Source: Planctomycetota bacterium
GTDB taxonomy: Bacteria; Planctomycetota; PLA2; JAEUHO01
Direction: 5' to 3'
NCBI GenBank assembly: GCA_029213105.1
Contig: JARGNS010000092.1
Coordinates: 1-10,039, forward strand
DNA length: 10,039 bases
A model generated the notes under the pieces. That model saw nothing but the letters and a program-made list of their open reading frames with translations. It had not been told where the DNA came from and did no database searches. Numbering within the stretch: the first letter of the stretch is position 1; each line of letters opens with the position of its first letter. Below, in pieces: positions 1 through 6,506 of this stretch. Both the position numbers and the translations under genes were made by a program.

Positions 1-38
1 GGCGCAGTCTACTCAGGCGCTTGCGTCGGTGGTCGTGC

Positions 39-1448
39 TCAATCGTCCTTGGATCCGTCGTCGGCGGGGCCCGGGAGCGTGAGGTCGAAGCGCTGCATCA
101 GGAGCCGACTGGGGCCGCGCGGCTCGGAGCGGGCCCGGTAGAGCACGTAGCCGCTGACCTCGAGGGAGCTGGCCTTGCCACTCTCGGGGTGCACCTCGAG
201 GTCGAAGGGGACGACCTCCTCGGCGGGATCGCGCCCGAGAAGGCGTCGTTCGTACCGGCTGCCTTCCCGCTCGAACCCCTCGGGCGTCTCGATGTGGAGG
301 ATGACGGGAGCGCTCGCGTCCCAGAGGAGGACACGGTTGCCGGCGGGCATGACGTGCAGGTGGACGCGCGCCGCCATGCGGCCCTTGCGACCCGTGAGCC
401 AGACCACGGTGGGCTCGAACCGCAGTCCGTCCTTCACGCTCGGGTCCGCCTTCTGCGTGTCGGGCACCTTGTCCGCGGGCGCGTCGCGGTCGAGCCGCTT
501 GGGGCCGGCCAGCTCGGTCCCGGTGGGCTCCGCCGCGAGGGGGGGCGCCTGGGTCCCCAGTGCCTTCCGTGCCGCCGCCACCCAGGGGTAGAAGGGATAC
601 GGCTTGGTCAGGAGCGGGCCGTACTGCTCGATGCGACGGCGGTAGATGTAGTGGCTCGGGTCCAGCTCCATGCCGCGCCGCCAGGCATCGATGGCGTGCT
701 GGAAGTCGCCGAGGGAGCGCTCGCGGCTGTCGTGACGCATGCGGTAGGCGACGCCGAGACGCCACTGGGCGGCGGCGTCCTCCGGGTGGTCCTTGGCGTA
801 GGCCTGCAGGTCCAGCATGGCGCGCTCGCCGTCGCGGCCGGCTGGCCACAGGAGGGCGGAGAGCGCCTCGTAGTAGCGCCGCGCCGGGCTGCCCTCCTTG
901 GCCCGGCTTGCCTCGATGAGCGTGCCGGCCTCCGGCGTGGCCGCGGCGGTCGGCTTGGCGGGCGCCGGGTAGGTCTCGTCGATGAAGCTGTCCTCGAAGG
1001 AGGCGAAGGACGCGCGCGTCGAGCGCACGATGCCGTGCTCGTCGATCAGGGTGATGCGCGGGACGACGGTGGTGCTCGTGAGGTTGAAGGGGTCCCAGAG
1101 GATGGGCCAGTCGAGCCCTTTCCAGCGCGCGAAGAGCTGACAGCGATCGGCGTGTTGCTCCTGGGTGATGCCGATGATCTTGAGCTTGCCGCTCGCGCGC
1201 AGGGCCTTCGTGCGCTCATGCCAGACCGGCACGTGCCTACGGCATCCCGCTCACCAGGAGGCGAACTGGATCAGCAACACCTTCGTGCCGCGTTGGGCGT
1301 GCAGGCTCAGGCTGCCTGCACCGTCGATGGTCGGGAGGTGGATCTCCGCATGCGGCTGGCCGACCACGGCTTCCTCGGCGCTGGCCGACGGGGGCCAGGG
1401 GATCGCAAGGAGCGTCGTGAACACGAGAGCGAGGAGTGCGCGCGCCAT
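39..1448 (-). CDS. Exported thioredoxin-like (TlpA/ResA-type) selenoprotein with WUxxC active site, TPR and C-terminal domains
   Basis: Reading UGA (1251-1253) as selenocysteine gives one 469-residue protein; the frame before and after the UGA is the same with no other stop. Residues 1-24 are a signal peptide ending SASA, so it acts in the periplasm or cell surface. Residues about 30-150 are a thioredoxin fold: beta strand LLIQFASW, then W65-U66-A67-G68-C69-R, where the family has WCxxC, and a cis-proline context TVVP (Pro130) followed by LIDEHG. About 212-277 looks TPR-like (AQWRLGVAYRM, GMELDP). The last ~130 residues look beta-rich and are not recognised. The expected role is thiol-disulfide reduction or peroxide removal; the substrate is unknown. 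The UGA is followed by a SECIS-like hairpin at 1214-1236. The start at 1448 is supported by the signal peptide and by TATCCT ending 6 nt upstream. The terminal UGA at 39-41 has no GG-looped hairpin after it and is taken as the true stop. Without Sec decoding the gene would look like a 65-residue fragment plus a GTG-started 397-residue ORF lacking its catalytic residue. Confidence 0.88.
1214..1236 (-). promoter_or_regulatory. Bacterial SECIS element of the thioredoxin-like selenoprotein
   Basis: On the minus strand, immediately 3' of the in-frame UGA, a hairpin forms: six pairs (C-G, C-G, G-C, U-A, G-U, C-G) close a five-base GGUCU loop (1223-1227), then one A-A mismatch and two more pairs. 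The loop begins 23 nt after the UGA. Bacterial SECIS elements lie inside the coding region at about this distance and have a G in the first loop positions; GGUCU also occurs in the E. coli fdhF SECIS loop. SelB would bind this hairpin. A competing pairing of UGCC at about 1241-1244 with the same GGCA arm is possible. Function is inferred, not shown. Confidence 0.78.
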
Positions 1449-1454
1449 CCCTGC

Positions 1455-1460
1455 AGGATA
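1455..1460 (-). promoter_or_regulatory. -10-like hexamer TATCCT, leaderless start
   Basis: TATCCT on the minus strand ends exactly 6 nt before the ATG at 1448, so transcription would start at or next to the start codon. The gap GCAGGG could also act as a poor, too-close Shine-Dalgarno. No convincing -35 element is visible. Confidence 0.5.
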
Positions 1461-1506
1461 CCGACCGGGACTTGTCCGTGGGCCGGGCCGTTCGTTCTCC
1501 CCCAGC

Positions 1507-1512
1507 TAGACT
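1507..1512 (+). promoter_or_regulatory. -10-like hexamer TAGACT, leaderless start of the GNAT gene
   Basis: TAGACT ends 6 nt before the ATG at 1519, the same geometry as at four other genes here. It lies in the 70-bp divergent region shared with the selenoprotein gene, which also holds the inverted repeat GGAC-TT-GTCC at 1468-1477. No clear -35 is seen. Confidence 0.5.
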
Positions 1513-1518
1513 GGGGTG

Positions 1519-2079
1519 ATGCACGACGACGCGCTCGTGGCCCGCGGTGTTCGCGTGGCCCTCCGCCGCCCCCGCGAAGCCGACCGGGCGGAGTTCTCCG
1601 CGCTGGTGGTGGCCAGTCACGAGTTCCTTGCCCGGTGGGCCCAGGGAGCGCCACCCGCCGAGGATCCCGAGGGCATGCGCTGGTTCGACTCGACCCTGGC
1701 ACAGGCGGCGAGCGGTCGCTCCGAGAAGCTGTTCGTGGTCCGCGCGCTGGACGGGGCGTTGCTCGGTGCGTTCAACTTCAACGAGATCGTGCGCGGGGCC
1801 TTCGAGAGCGCGTACCTGGGGTACTGGATCGGCGCGGCGTACGCCCGGCAGGGCCTGATGGGGGAGGCGCTGGAGCTTGCCCTGACGTGGGGCTTCGGGC
1901 CGCTGGGCCTGCACCGCATGGAGGCCAACATCCAGCCAGGCAACCAGCCGTCGATTGCCCTGGTACGCCGTGCGGGCTTCGTGCGGGAGGGCTTCTCCGA
2001 GCGCTACCTGAAGGTCGGAGGCGTATGGCGCGACCACGAGCGCTGGGCCATCACCCGGGAGGCCTGGGAGCGTGGCTGA
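1519..2079 (+). CDS. GNAT family N-acetyltransferase, RimJ/RimL type
   Basis: A 186-residue protein matching the RimJ/RimL-like GNAT subfamily, which moves the acetyl group from acetyl-CoA to an amine, in RimJ/RimL the N-terminus of a ribosomal protein. Visible marks: the N-terminal VRVALRRPREAD strand, the YLGYWIG strand, the acetyl-CoA loop YARQGLMGEAL (a Q/RxxGxG/A variant), LHRMEANIQPGNQPSIALVRRAGFVREG, and a terminal VWRDHERWAI. Length is typical for the family. It has no signal peptide, so it is cytoplasmic. The actual substrate cannot be told from sequence. The ATG at 1519 is preferred over the GTG at 1516 because TAGACT ends 6 nt before that ATG. It is divergent from one selenoprotein gene and convergent with the other; nothing in the sequence links it to selenium. 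Confidence 0.88.
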   Translation: MHDDALVARGVRVALRRPREADRAEFSALVVASHEFLARWAQGAPPAEDPEGMRWFDSTLAQAASGRSEKLFVVRALDGALLGAFNFNEIVRGAFESAYLGYWIGAAYARQGLMGEALELALTWGFGPLGLHRMEANIQPGNQPSIALVRRAGFVREGFSERYLKVGGVWRDHERWAITREAWERG

Positions 2080-2116
2080 GCCGGTGGCCCTGGCGTGGGA
2101 CGGGGCAAAAATGAAA

Positions 2117-2141
2117 CTGGCGAGCCCGAAGGGCTCGCCAG
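2117..2141 (-). terminator. Rho-independent terminator of the second selenoprotein gene
   Basis: An 11-bp perfect stem (CTGGCGAGCCC / GGGCTCGCCAG) with a GAA/TTC loop. On the minus strand the stem is followed by TTTCATTTTT, so it ends transcripts coming from the gene that stops at 2170. On the plus strand the downstream sequence is less T-rich, so it may stop the convergent GNAT transcript only weakly. Confidence 0.8.
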
Positions 2142-2169
2142 CTTCCGTCTCTGGTCAGGTGCGAAGCGA

Positions 2170-2928
2170 CTAGGCGCTCTTCTTCTCACCCTTGAGCTTG
2201 TACGTCGAGAGCTCGTCGCGCATGGCGTCGGCCTTCTTCTGGCGCTCGCTGAGCTCGGCGAGCTCCTTCTCGATCTTCTTGGACTCACCCTTCGAGATGT
2301 CGCTGCCGAGGCGCTGCTTCTTCTCGTTGAGGACCTTGACCGAGTTGTTGATCTTGTCGAACTCGAGGAGCAGCTTCTGCATCGCCTTGACGTTCTTGTC
2401 GAACTTCGTGGAGTAGTCCTTCGAAGCGTGCTTCTTCATGGCGTTGTAGACGCCCTTCGCCTTCATCTTGCTGCCGTCGACGACGCTGACCTTGGACTGG
2501 TCGCGCGAGACGAAGAGGAAGTAGCGGTCGTCGCGGCTACGGCCCGACAGGAGCGGGTCGTCGTTGACGTCGCTCGGCGACATCTTGACGCACTTGAAGG
2601 CCTTCATGCCGATCAAGACCTTGTTGTCGTCGAGGACGACCTTCTCGATCTTGTCGTAAGCACCCTCGGTGCTGCCGTCCGTGACGTAGATGAAGAGCGG
2701 CTTCGCGAGGAGCTGTGCCTCGGACTCGGTCTTCTTGCTGCTCTCCGCGTCTTCGCCGGTGACGACGTCAGACTTCTCGGCAGACACGCGGTTCATCGAA
2801 CCCCAGTTGGCGGTGAGGACCCTCACCGTGGCAGGGCTGGCGCCTCAGCAGGCTCCCGCGATAGCACTCTGGCCGGCCCACATGAGCACGACCGAAAGAA
2901 GAAGACCAAAGGTCAGAGTCTTGCGCAT
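2170..2928 (-). CDS. Exported protein with an in-frame UGA: candidate selenoprotein with a Cys-Sec pair at the mature N-terminus
   Basis: With UGA (2845-2847) read as Sec, the frame runs from ATG 2928 to TAG 2170: 252 residues. Residues 1-26 are a clear signal peptide (MRKTL, hydrophobic core, AIAGA), followed by C27-U28-G-A-S. Cleavage after AIA or AGA would leave the Cys-Sec pair at or near the mature N-terminus; AGAC is a poor lipobox, so lipidation of C27 is possible but weak. Residues about 76-170 could be a thioredoxin-like alpha/beta fold (KPLFIYVTDG, then a strand with C113, then RYFLFVSRD and VSVVDGS), but there is no CxxC after the first strand. Residues about 180-245 are Lys/Glu-rich coiled coil. 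I do not recognise the family. A Shine-Dalgarno GAGAGGGA (2935-2942) lies before the ATG. A SECIS-like hairpin follows the UGA and a good terminator follows the gene. The shorter GTG-start ORF at 2826 would lack the signal peptide. The alternatives are an inactivating mutation or sequencing error. Confidence 0.78.
2811..2828 (-). promoter_or_regulatory. Bacterial SECIS element of the second selenoprotein
   Basis: Minus-strand hairpin with a seven-pair perfect stem (CGGTGAG / CTCACCG) and a four-base GGUC loop at 2818-2821. The loop starts 23 nt after the UGA, the same distance as in the first selenoprotein gene, and shares its GGUC core. This fits a SelB-binding bacterial SECIS; the function is inferred. 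Confidence 0.75.
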
Positions 2929-2991
2929 CAAACGTCCCTCTCGACTGCTGAACCGGGTCCCGGGGGAACCCCGATCCGGCGCAAAGGCGAT

Positions 2992-3003
2992 GTAACTGGT
3001 TAC
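2992..3003. repeat. Inverted repeat GTAAC-TG-GTTAC, possible operator
   Basis: Perfect 5-bp arms around a 2-bp spacer, AT-richer than its surroundings. It lies 9 nt downstream of a TAGAAT hexamer on the minus strand, where a repressor could act on the second selenoprotein gene. No regulator is identified in the window. Confidence 0.35.
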
Positions 3004-3011
3004 GGGTGCCG

Positions 3012-3017
3012 ATTCTA
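3012..3017 (-). promoter_or_regulatory. Possible -10 box TAGAAT for the second selenoprotein gene
   Basis: TAGAAT on the minus strand would give a leader of about 75-80 nt before ATG 2928, in keeping with the Shine-Dalgarno at that gene. No -35 match is seen at 16-18 nt spacing, so the call is tentative. Confidence 0.35.
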
Positions 3018-3170
3018 GGGATGCAGCGGACCATCCGCTACCCCCGGCGCACCCGGTCCATAGAGAGGGACGCTGGCCCGCGGGAGGGGGTTCCGTCCGG
3101 GCAGCTGGGGAGAGGGCCATTGGCAGGGCTCTGGCCCCGTCCGAACGAGACGCGAACAGGCGGGCATGAC

Positions 3171-3186
3171 CGGGACCCCGGTCCCG
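3171..3186. repeat. GC-rich palindrome CGGGACC-CC-GGTCCCG
   Basis: Perfect 7-bp arms separated by 2 bp, about 45 bp upstream of the plus-strand TPR-like gene. It could be a protein-binding site; the 2-nt loop is too tight for a terminator hairpin as drawn and no T-run follows. Confidence 0.3.
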
Positions 3187-3218
3187 TGTGAGCAGGCCTG
3201 TAGGCTGGGGCGGTACGC

Positions 3219-3226
3219 GGAGAGAG
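3219..3226 (+). promoter_or_regulatory. Shine-Dalgarno GGAGAGAG deciding the start at 3230
   Basis: A purine-rich GGAG core 7 nt before ATG 3230. It supports that start over the upstream in-frame ATG at 3188. Confidence 0.6.
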
Positions 3227-3229
3227 CGG

Positions 3230-4126
3230 ATGAGCAACCTCGCCCCCCTCATGGGCTTCCTGGCTGGTGCGGTCGTGGTGGGCGGCATCTGGTTCCTCAT
3301 GGCCGAGTCCGGCGCGCCCGCACCGACGACCTACGACGACGACCCCCTCGGCGCGGCGGCGCTGCACGGGGGCGCGGACACCGACGCCCGGTTGGCGCGC
3401 ATCGAGCGTCGGCTCGACGACCTCGTCACCGCCCTCGACCCGCGGGGTGCGCCGGCGGCGACCGGACCCGAGCTTGCCACGCGCGCCCCCGACGGCCCTG
3501 CGACCGAGGCGGGCCGCGGAGGCATGGCGCCGCAGGCGGTGCCGGTCATCACGGACGAGGTGCTCGACAAGACCCTCGAGCGCATGGCCGATCGCCGCTT
3601 CGCGAAGATGACGCCGGCGCAGTTGCGCGCCGAGGCCCAGCGCCTCATGCGTCAGGCGAAGGATCCAAACGCGGCGCGGGCGGTGCTCGATCGCCTGCTC
3701 GCGCGCGACCTCGAGCCGGACGAGCGGGGGCAGGTGCTCACGGAGCTGGGCTCGGTGCATCGCTCGCTGGGGGATCACGCCGCGTCGGAGAAGGCGCTGC
3801 GCGAAGCCATGCGCACGGCCGGGATGGACACGGAGACCGGCATCAAGGCGGGCTACCACCTCGTGTGGACCTACAGTCGCGCGGAGCAGAAGGACAAGGC
3901 CCTCGCCATGGCGGACGAGCTGATTGCCAACCGCGACGCGCCGGAGAGCTTCCGTCCGTGGCTGCGTTGGGCCGGCGCGCGCATGGCGCTGGAGGCCGGA
4001 GACCAGACGCGCGCGTTGCGCGACTACCGCGCACTCCTCGAAGACGTGAAGGACAAGCAGCAGTACCGCCAGATCCTGCGTGACGCCGCCGACAAGGTGA
4101 AGCAGCTGGACGCCGGTCCGCGCTAG
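3230..4126 (+). CDS. Membrane-anchored TPR-like protein
   Basis: A 298-residue protein. Residues about 4-25 (LAPLMGFLAGAVVVGGIWFLMA) are an uncleaved signal anchor, so the rest is probably periplasmic. Residues about 47-66 (TDARLARIERRLDDLVTAL) look like a short coiled coil, then comes an Ala/Pro/Gly-rich linker. From about 110 to the end it is helical with TPR-like repeats (AQRLMRQAKDPNAARAVLDRLL, LTELGSVHRSLGDHAASEKALREAM, AGYHLVWTYSRAEQKDKALAMADEL, MALEAGDQTRALRDYRALL). TPRs act as protein-protein scaffolds; the partner is unknown. The start at 3230 was chosen because GGAGAGAG (3219-3226) precedes it and the anchor follows at once; an in-frame ATG at 3188 would add 14 residues with no ribosome binding site. 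Its stop overlaps the stop of the convergent lipoprotein gene by 4 bp (CTAG). Confidence 0.8.
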   Translation: MSNLAPLMGFLAGAVVVGGIWFLMAESGAPAPTTYDDDPLGAAALHGGADTDARLARIERRLDDLVTALDPRGAPAATGPELATRAPDGPATEAGRGGMAPQAVPVITDEVLDKTLERMADRRFAKMTPAQLRAEAQRLMRQAKDPNAARAVLDRLLARDLEPDERGQVLTELGSVHRSLGDHAASEKALREAMRTAGMDTETGIKAGYHLVWTYSRAEQKDKALAMADELIANRDAPESFRPWLRWAGARMALEAGDQTRALRDYRALLEDVKDKQQYRQILRDAADKVKQLDAGPR

Positions 4127-4917
4127 TCAGACAGATCGACCGAGGGCAGATCCGGCTCGCCAAGCGAAGCAAAGCGCGGATCGAGCGCACGGTAGAACAA
4201 CAACGTGTTCGCGCGCTTGGGCCCGACGCCCCCTGGCCAGCGCGCTGCGTACAGGAGCAACTTCCGCGGGTGCGTGAACGCGAAGCTGGCGTAGCTGTTG
4301 AAGTCGTTCTCCAGGCTGGACATGCCGTACTCGTAGAGGAAGCCCTGCTTGAGCGTCCACTCCGTGGGCCACGTGCCGGCGACCCCATGGCGCACCGCAG
4401 CCGCCCCGGTGGACCCGTAGCGCGCCCCGGGCAGCAGGCATCGGCGCCATGCGGCCTCATCGAGCAGGTCGGGCCGGCGCCGCAGCAGGATGCTCGAGAT
4501 CTCGGCATGGACGACGCGTTCGAAGTAGATGCGCGCGGCATGGCCCTGCGGCATGACGACGTAGGCCCGTCGGCGTGAGTTGGAGCCCCCCGCATCCACG
4601 CCGCGGAAGCGCAGGGCCCCCAGGACATGGATCGCCTGCACGTGCTGCGCGAGGAAGCCCGGAGGGTACTTCGCCAGCGCCGCGTCCAGCCAGGCGCGGG
4701 CTTCGCCCCGCCGGGCCGGGGCCAGGGCCGTGGCGCGCACATCCACCGCCGGACGGTGCCAGCGGCGGGGGAAGATGCCCGCGTCCGCGTCGAAGCGCAC
4801 GAGCCCCGCCGTCGTAGAAGCCGGCGTCGTGGGAGCCGGCGCGCCGCGCCGCGAGCCCGTCGGCGTGCTGCACGCCGCGAGGCACAGCAGGGCAGGCAGG
4901 AGCAGGCGTGCGCGCAT
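4123..4917 (-). CDS. Lipoprotein of unknown function, possibly metallopeptidase-like
   Basis: A 264-residue protein with a lipoprotein signal peptide; the lipobox LAAC places the lipidated Cys at residue 16, then comes a Thr/Pro/Ala-rich linker to about residue 38. The remainder looks like a single domain with the landmarks VQAIHVLGALRFRGVDAGGSNS, VVHAEISSILLRR (H137, E139), GSTGAAAV, GFLYEYG and SSLENDFNSYA. From memory this order resembles an uncharacterised secreted family with an HHEFSSIL-like segment, which hints at a zinc-peptidase ancestry. A full HExxH motif is absent, so activity is doubtful and I do not assign a function. It lies 32 bp after another lipoprotein gene on the same strand and could be cotranscribed, but TACAAC ending 6 nt before its ATG could drive it alone. 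Confidence 0.75.
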   Translation of the reverse strand: MRARLLLPALLCLAACSTPTGSRRGAPAPTTPASTTAGLVRFDADAGIFPRRWHRPAVDVRATALAPARRGEARAWLDAALAKYPPGFLAQHVQAIHVLGALRFRGVDAGGSNSRRRAYVVMPQGHAARIYFERVVHAEISSILLRRRPDLLDEAAWRRCLLPGARYGSTGAAAVRHGVAGTWPTEWTLKQGFLYEYGMSSLENDFNSYASFAFTHPRKLLLYAARWPGGVGPKRANTLLFYRALDPRFASLGEPDLPSVDLSD

Positions 4918-4923
4918 GGTGCC

Positions 4924-4929
4924 GTTGTA
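4924..4929 (-). promoter_or_regulatory. -10-like hexamer TACAAC, leaderless start
   Basis: TACAAC on the minus strand ends 6 nt before ATG 4917. It is the weakest match among the five because the final T is missing. It lies in the 32-bp gap after the upstream lipoprotein gene. Confidence 0.4.
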
Positions 4930-4949
4930 CCTGCGGGGGCAGCGCGTCT

Positions 4950-5855
4950 CTATGGCAGCCGCTCGCAGGTGCAGGTGGACGTGCTCGTGGACTTCATCTC
5001 GCGATCGCCGGCTTGGGCGGGGCCGCCCGACATCGTCATGGTCGACGTGCCCGAGGTCGTCGACTCGCCCACGGGGAACCCCGTCTTCAGGTCCACGAAC
5101 TGACGTCCCGACGAGGTCGACGTCGTGTCCGTGCGCATCGTGGAACCGCCGAGGTCCATCTCCATCGTCATGGACATGGTCATGCTGACGGCGAACTCCG
5201 CCGCTTGCGCGCCATCGATCATCCTCGTGCCGACGAGGACGAGCTTGCCGTCCATGGTGGAGCTGGCCTGCGAGCCGGGCGTCGTGGACAGGAGCTCGCT
5301 GAGCAGGTCACCCGGATACATGTCCTTCATGTCGATGGCGTCCCCGACGCGCAAGCCCTCCGGGGGGAAGGGCACCATGCTCGGCAATCCGCCGCCCGCC
5401 ATCGACTTCTTGAACGCGGCGGCCAGCATCGGGTCATCCGCCTCGAAGGTCATGTCCGTCATCTTCCCGGTGGCGTCGATGGTGGCATGGCCTCGCATGC
5501 CTTCGAGCCCGGGCGGGGCCGGTGCGCCACCCGGCATGCCCATGCTCTCGAAGACGTACTCGAGCACCCGGTCGCCGTTGTCGCGTACCTCGGTGCACAG
5601 GGCGCGCATCACCATGGTCATCTCCGTCGGAGCATCGGCCTCGGCGCTGCCCGGTCGCTCCATCGCGACGGAGGTGGTCAGGGTCATGCGCACGCCGTCG
5701 CCGACGCCGTAGTCGTAGGCGACCTTGACGAGCTCTCCGCTCGTGGGCCCGTCACCCGGCTTGCCGTGCGAGGCCCCCGTGCTGCCGGATTCGCCGCCGC
5801 ACCCCGCAAGGAGGGCGAGTGTCAGTGTGGCGAGCGTCCAGGATCTCCAGTGCAT
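4950..5855 (-). CDS. Lipoprotein of unknown function
   Basis: A 301-residue protein with a type II signal peptide; lipobox LAGC puts the lipidated Cys at residue 19, followed by a Gly/Ser-rich linker. The body alternates beta-type stretches: VRMTLTTSVAMER, GDRVLEYVFESMG, GHATIDATGKMTDMTFE, then LRVGDAIDMKDMYPGDLL, and a C-terminal part unusually rich in Met, Thr and Ser (SMTMSMTMEMD, TSTSTCTCE). The pattern of strands, a G-K-hydrophobic turn and a 'PPEGLRVGD' segment is reminiscent of secreted DUF6263-like proteins, but this is a memory-based guess. Function is not known. The start is supported by GGGAGGG 6 nt before the ATG. It follows the kinase gene by about 105 bp on the same strand. The kinase's out-of-frame extension would overlap its 5' end. 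Confidence 0.75.
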   Translation of the reverse strand: MHWRSWTLATLTLALLAGCGGESGSTGASHGKPGDGPTSGELVKVAYDYGVGDGVRMTLTTSVAMERPGSAEADAPTEMTMVMRALCTEVRDNGDRVLEYVFESMGMPGGAPAPPGLEGMRGHATIDATGKMTDMTFEADDPMLAAAFKKSMAGGGLPSMVPFPPEGLRVGDAIDMKDMYPGDLLSELLSTTPGSQASSTMDGKLVLVGTRMIDGAQAAEFAVSMTMSMTMEMDLGGSTMRTDTTSTSSGRQFVDLKTGFPVGESTTSGTSTMTMSGGPAQAGDREMKSTSTSTCTCERLP

Positions 5856-6483
5856 GCCGTGCCCTCCCGTGCGTCGCCGCCGTAGGTGCGGCCGACGGGC
5901 TGAACCCTACATGGGGGAGGGGCATCCGGAGTTGGCGATCCGCTGCAGGTGCGCCCGCCGCTAGCGCAGCGCTTCGAGTTTCCGGATGGCCTCCTGCAGC
6001 TGCTCGATCATCGAACGCCAGAGCGCGATGTTCTGCTGGAACTGCGGCCGCAGCGTGCCCTGGGACTCGATACGGGCCAGCGCGGAGACGCCGGCCTCCA
6101 AGTGCCGGATCGCGCCGCGGTACGCCTCGATGTTCGCTTGCAGCGTCTCGGAGACCGCCGCCTCGGCGAGGAAGACCGTCGCTTCGGCGTACTCGACGTC
6201 GGCGGCCCCGGCGATCTCCTCTGCACGGCCGGGGTGGGCGAGCACGCGCTCGCGCTGGAGCGCACGCGCTTCCGCGAGGAGCCGGCGCGCGACCCTCCAG
6301 GCCTTGTTCTGGCCCTCTGCCGCGGCCAAGCGGGTGAGGGCGACGCGCAGGTCCCACTCGAGGCGGGCGTTCTCCGGGTCGCGCTGGCGCTCCAGCCGCA
6401 ACTCGGCGACCGCTTCCGCGTGTTGCGAGCGGGCGCCCTCGTGGTCGGCGAGGGCTTCCAGGACCGTGCCGAGGGCACCGCGG

Positions 6484-6506
6484 CTCACGCGGACGCGCTG
6501 CGGCAT
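6484..6506 (-). other. Second frameshift site in the kinase gene
   Basis: Upstream of here the kinase frame reads ARRAARDDPHDAAAR. Downstream, sensible helical sequence (SRGALGTVLEALADHEGA) continues in the next frame to the stop at 5961. Dropping one base, for example one C of the TCC around 6491-6493, joins them as DDPHDAAARRVSRGALG. In the unshifted frame the protein turns into Arg/Pro/Gly-rich nonsense and runs on to 5752, into the next gene. Confidence 0.7.

Larger units (their letters stand above)
2929..3229. other. Divergent intergenic control region
   Basis: About 300 bp between the second selenoprotein gene (minus) and the TPR-like gene (plus). I see no convincing coding sequence. 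It holds a possible -10 for the minus gene (3012-3017), a short inverted repeat just downstream of it (2992-3003), a GC palindrome (3171-3186), a possible plus-strand -10 TAGGCT (3201-3206) and the Shine-Dalgarno of the plus gene (3219-3226). No RNA gene was recognised. Confidence 0.6.

Noticed and set aside
39..41. The terminal UGA of the first selenoprotein gene as another selenocysteine codon
   Set aside because: Reading through gives only a few residues before UAG and no GG-looped hairpin follows.
1516..1518. GTG as the start of the GNAT gene
   Set aside because: The ATG three bases later has the same 6-nt distance from a -10-like hexamer as four other genes.
21..2114. A very long plus-strand open frame of 697 codons
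   Set aside because: It is antisense to the selenoprotein gene, crosses several real genes and has no recognisable domain; long shadow frames are expected at this GC content.
2170..2826. A 218-residue ORF starting at a GTG as the complete gene
   Set aside because: It has no good ribosome binding site and loses the signal peptide that lies in the same frame just upstream of the UGA.
5752..5960. C-terminal extension of the kinase in the unshifted frame
   Set aside because: The sequence is Arg/Pro/Gly-rich nonsense and overlaps the start of the next lipoprotein gene; the sensible frame stops at 5961.
5856..5960. Possible terminator or small RNA between the kinase and the lipoprotein gene
   Set aside because: Only short, weak pairings and no T-run on the minus strand; nothing supports a separate element.
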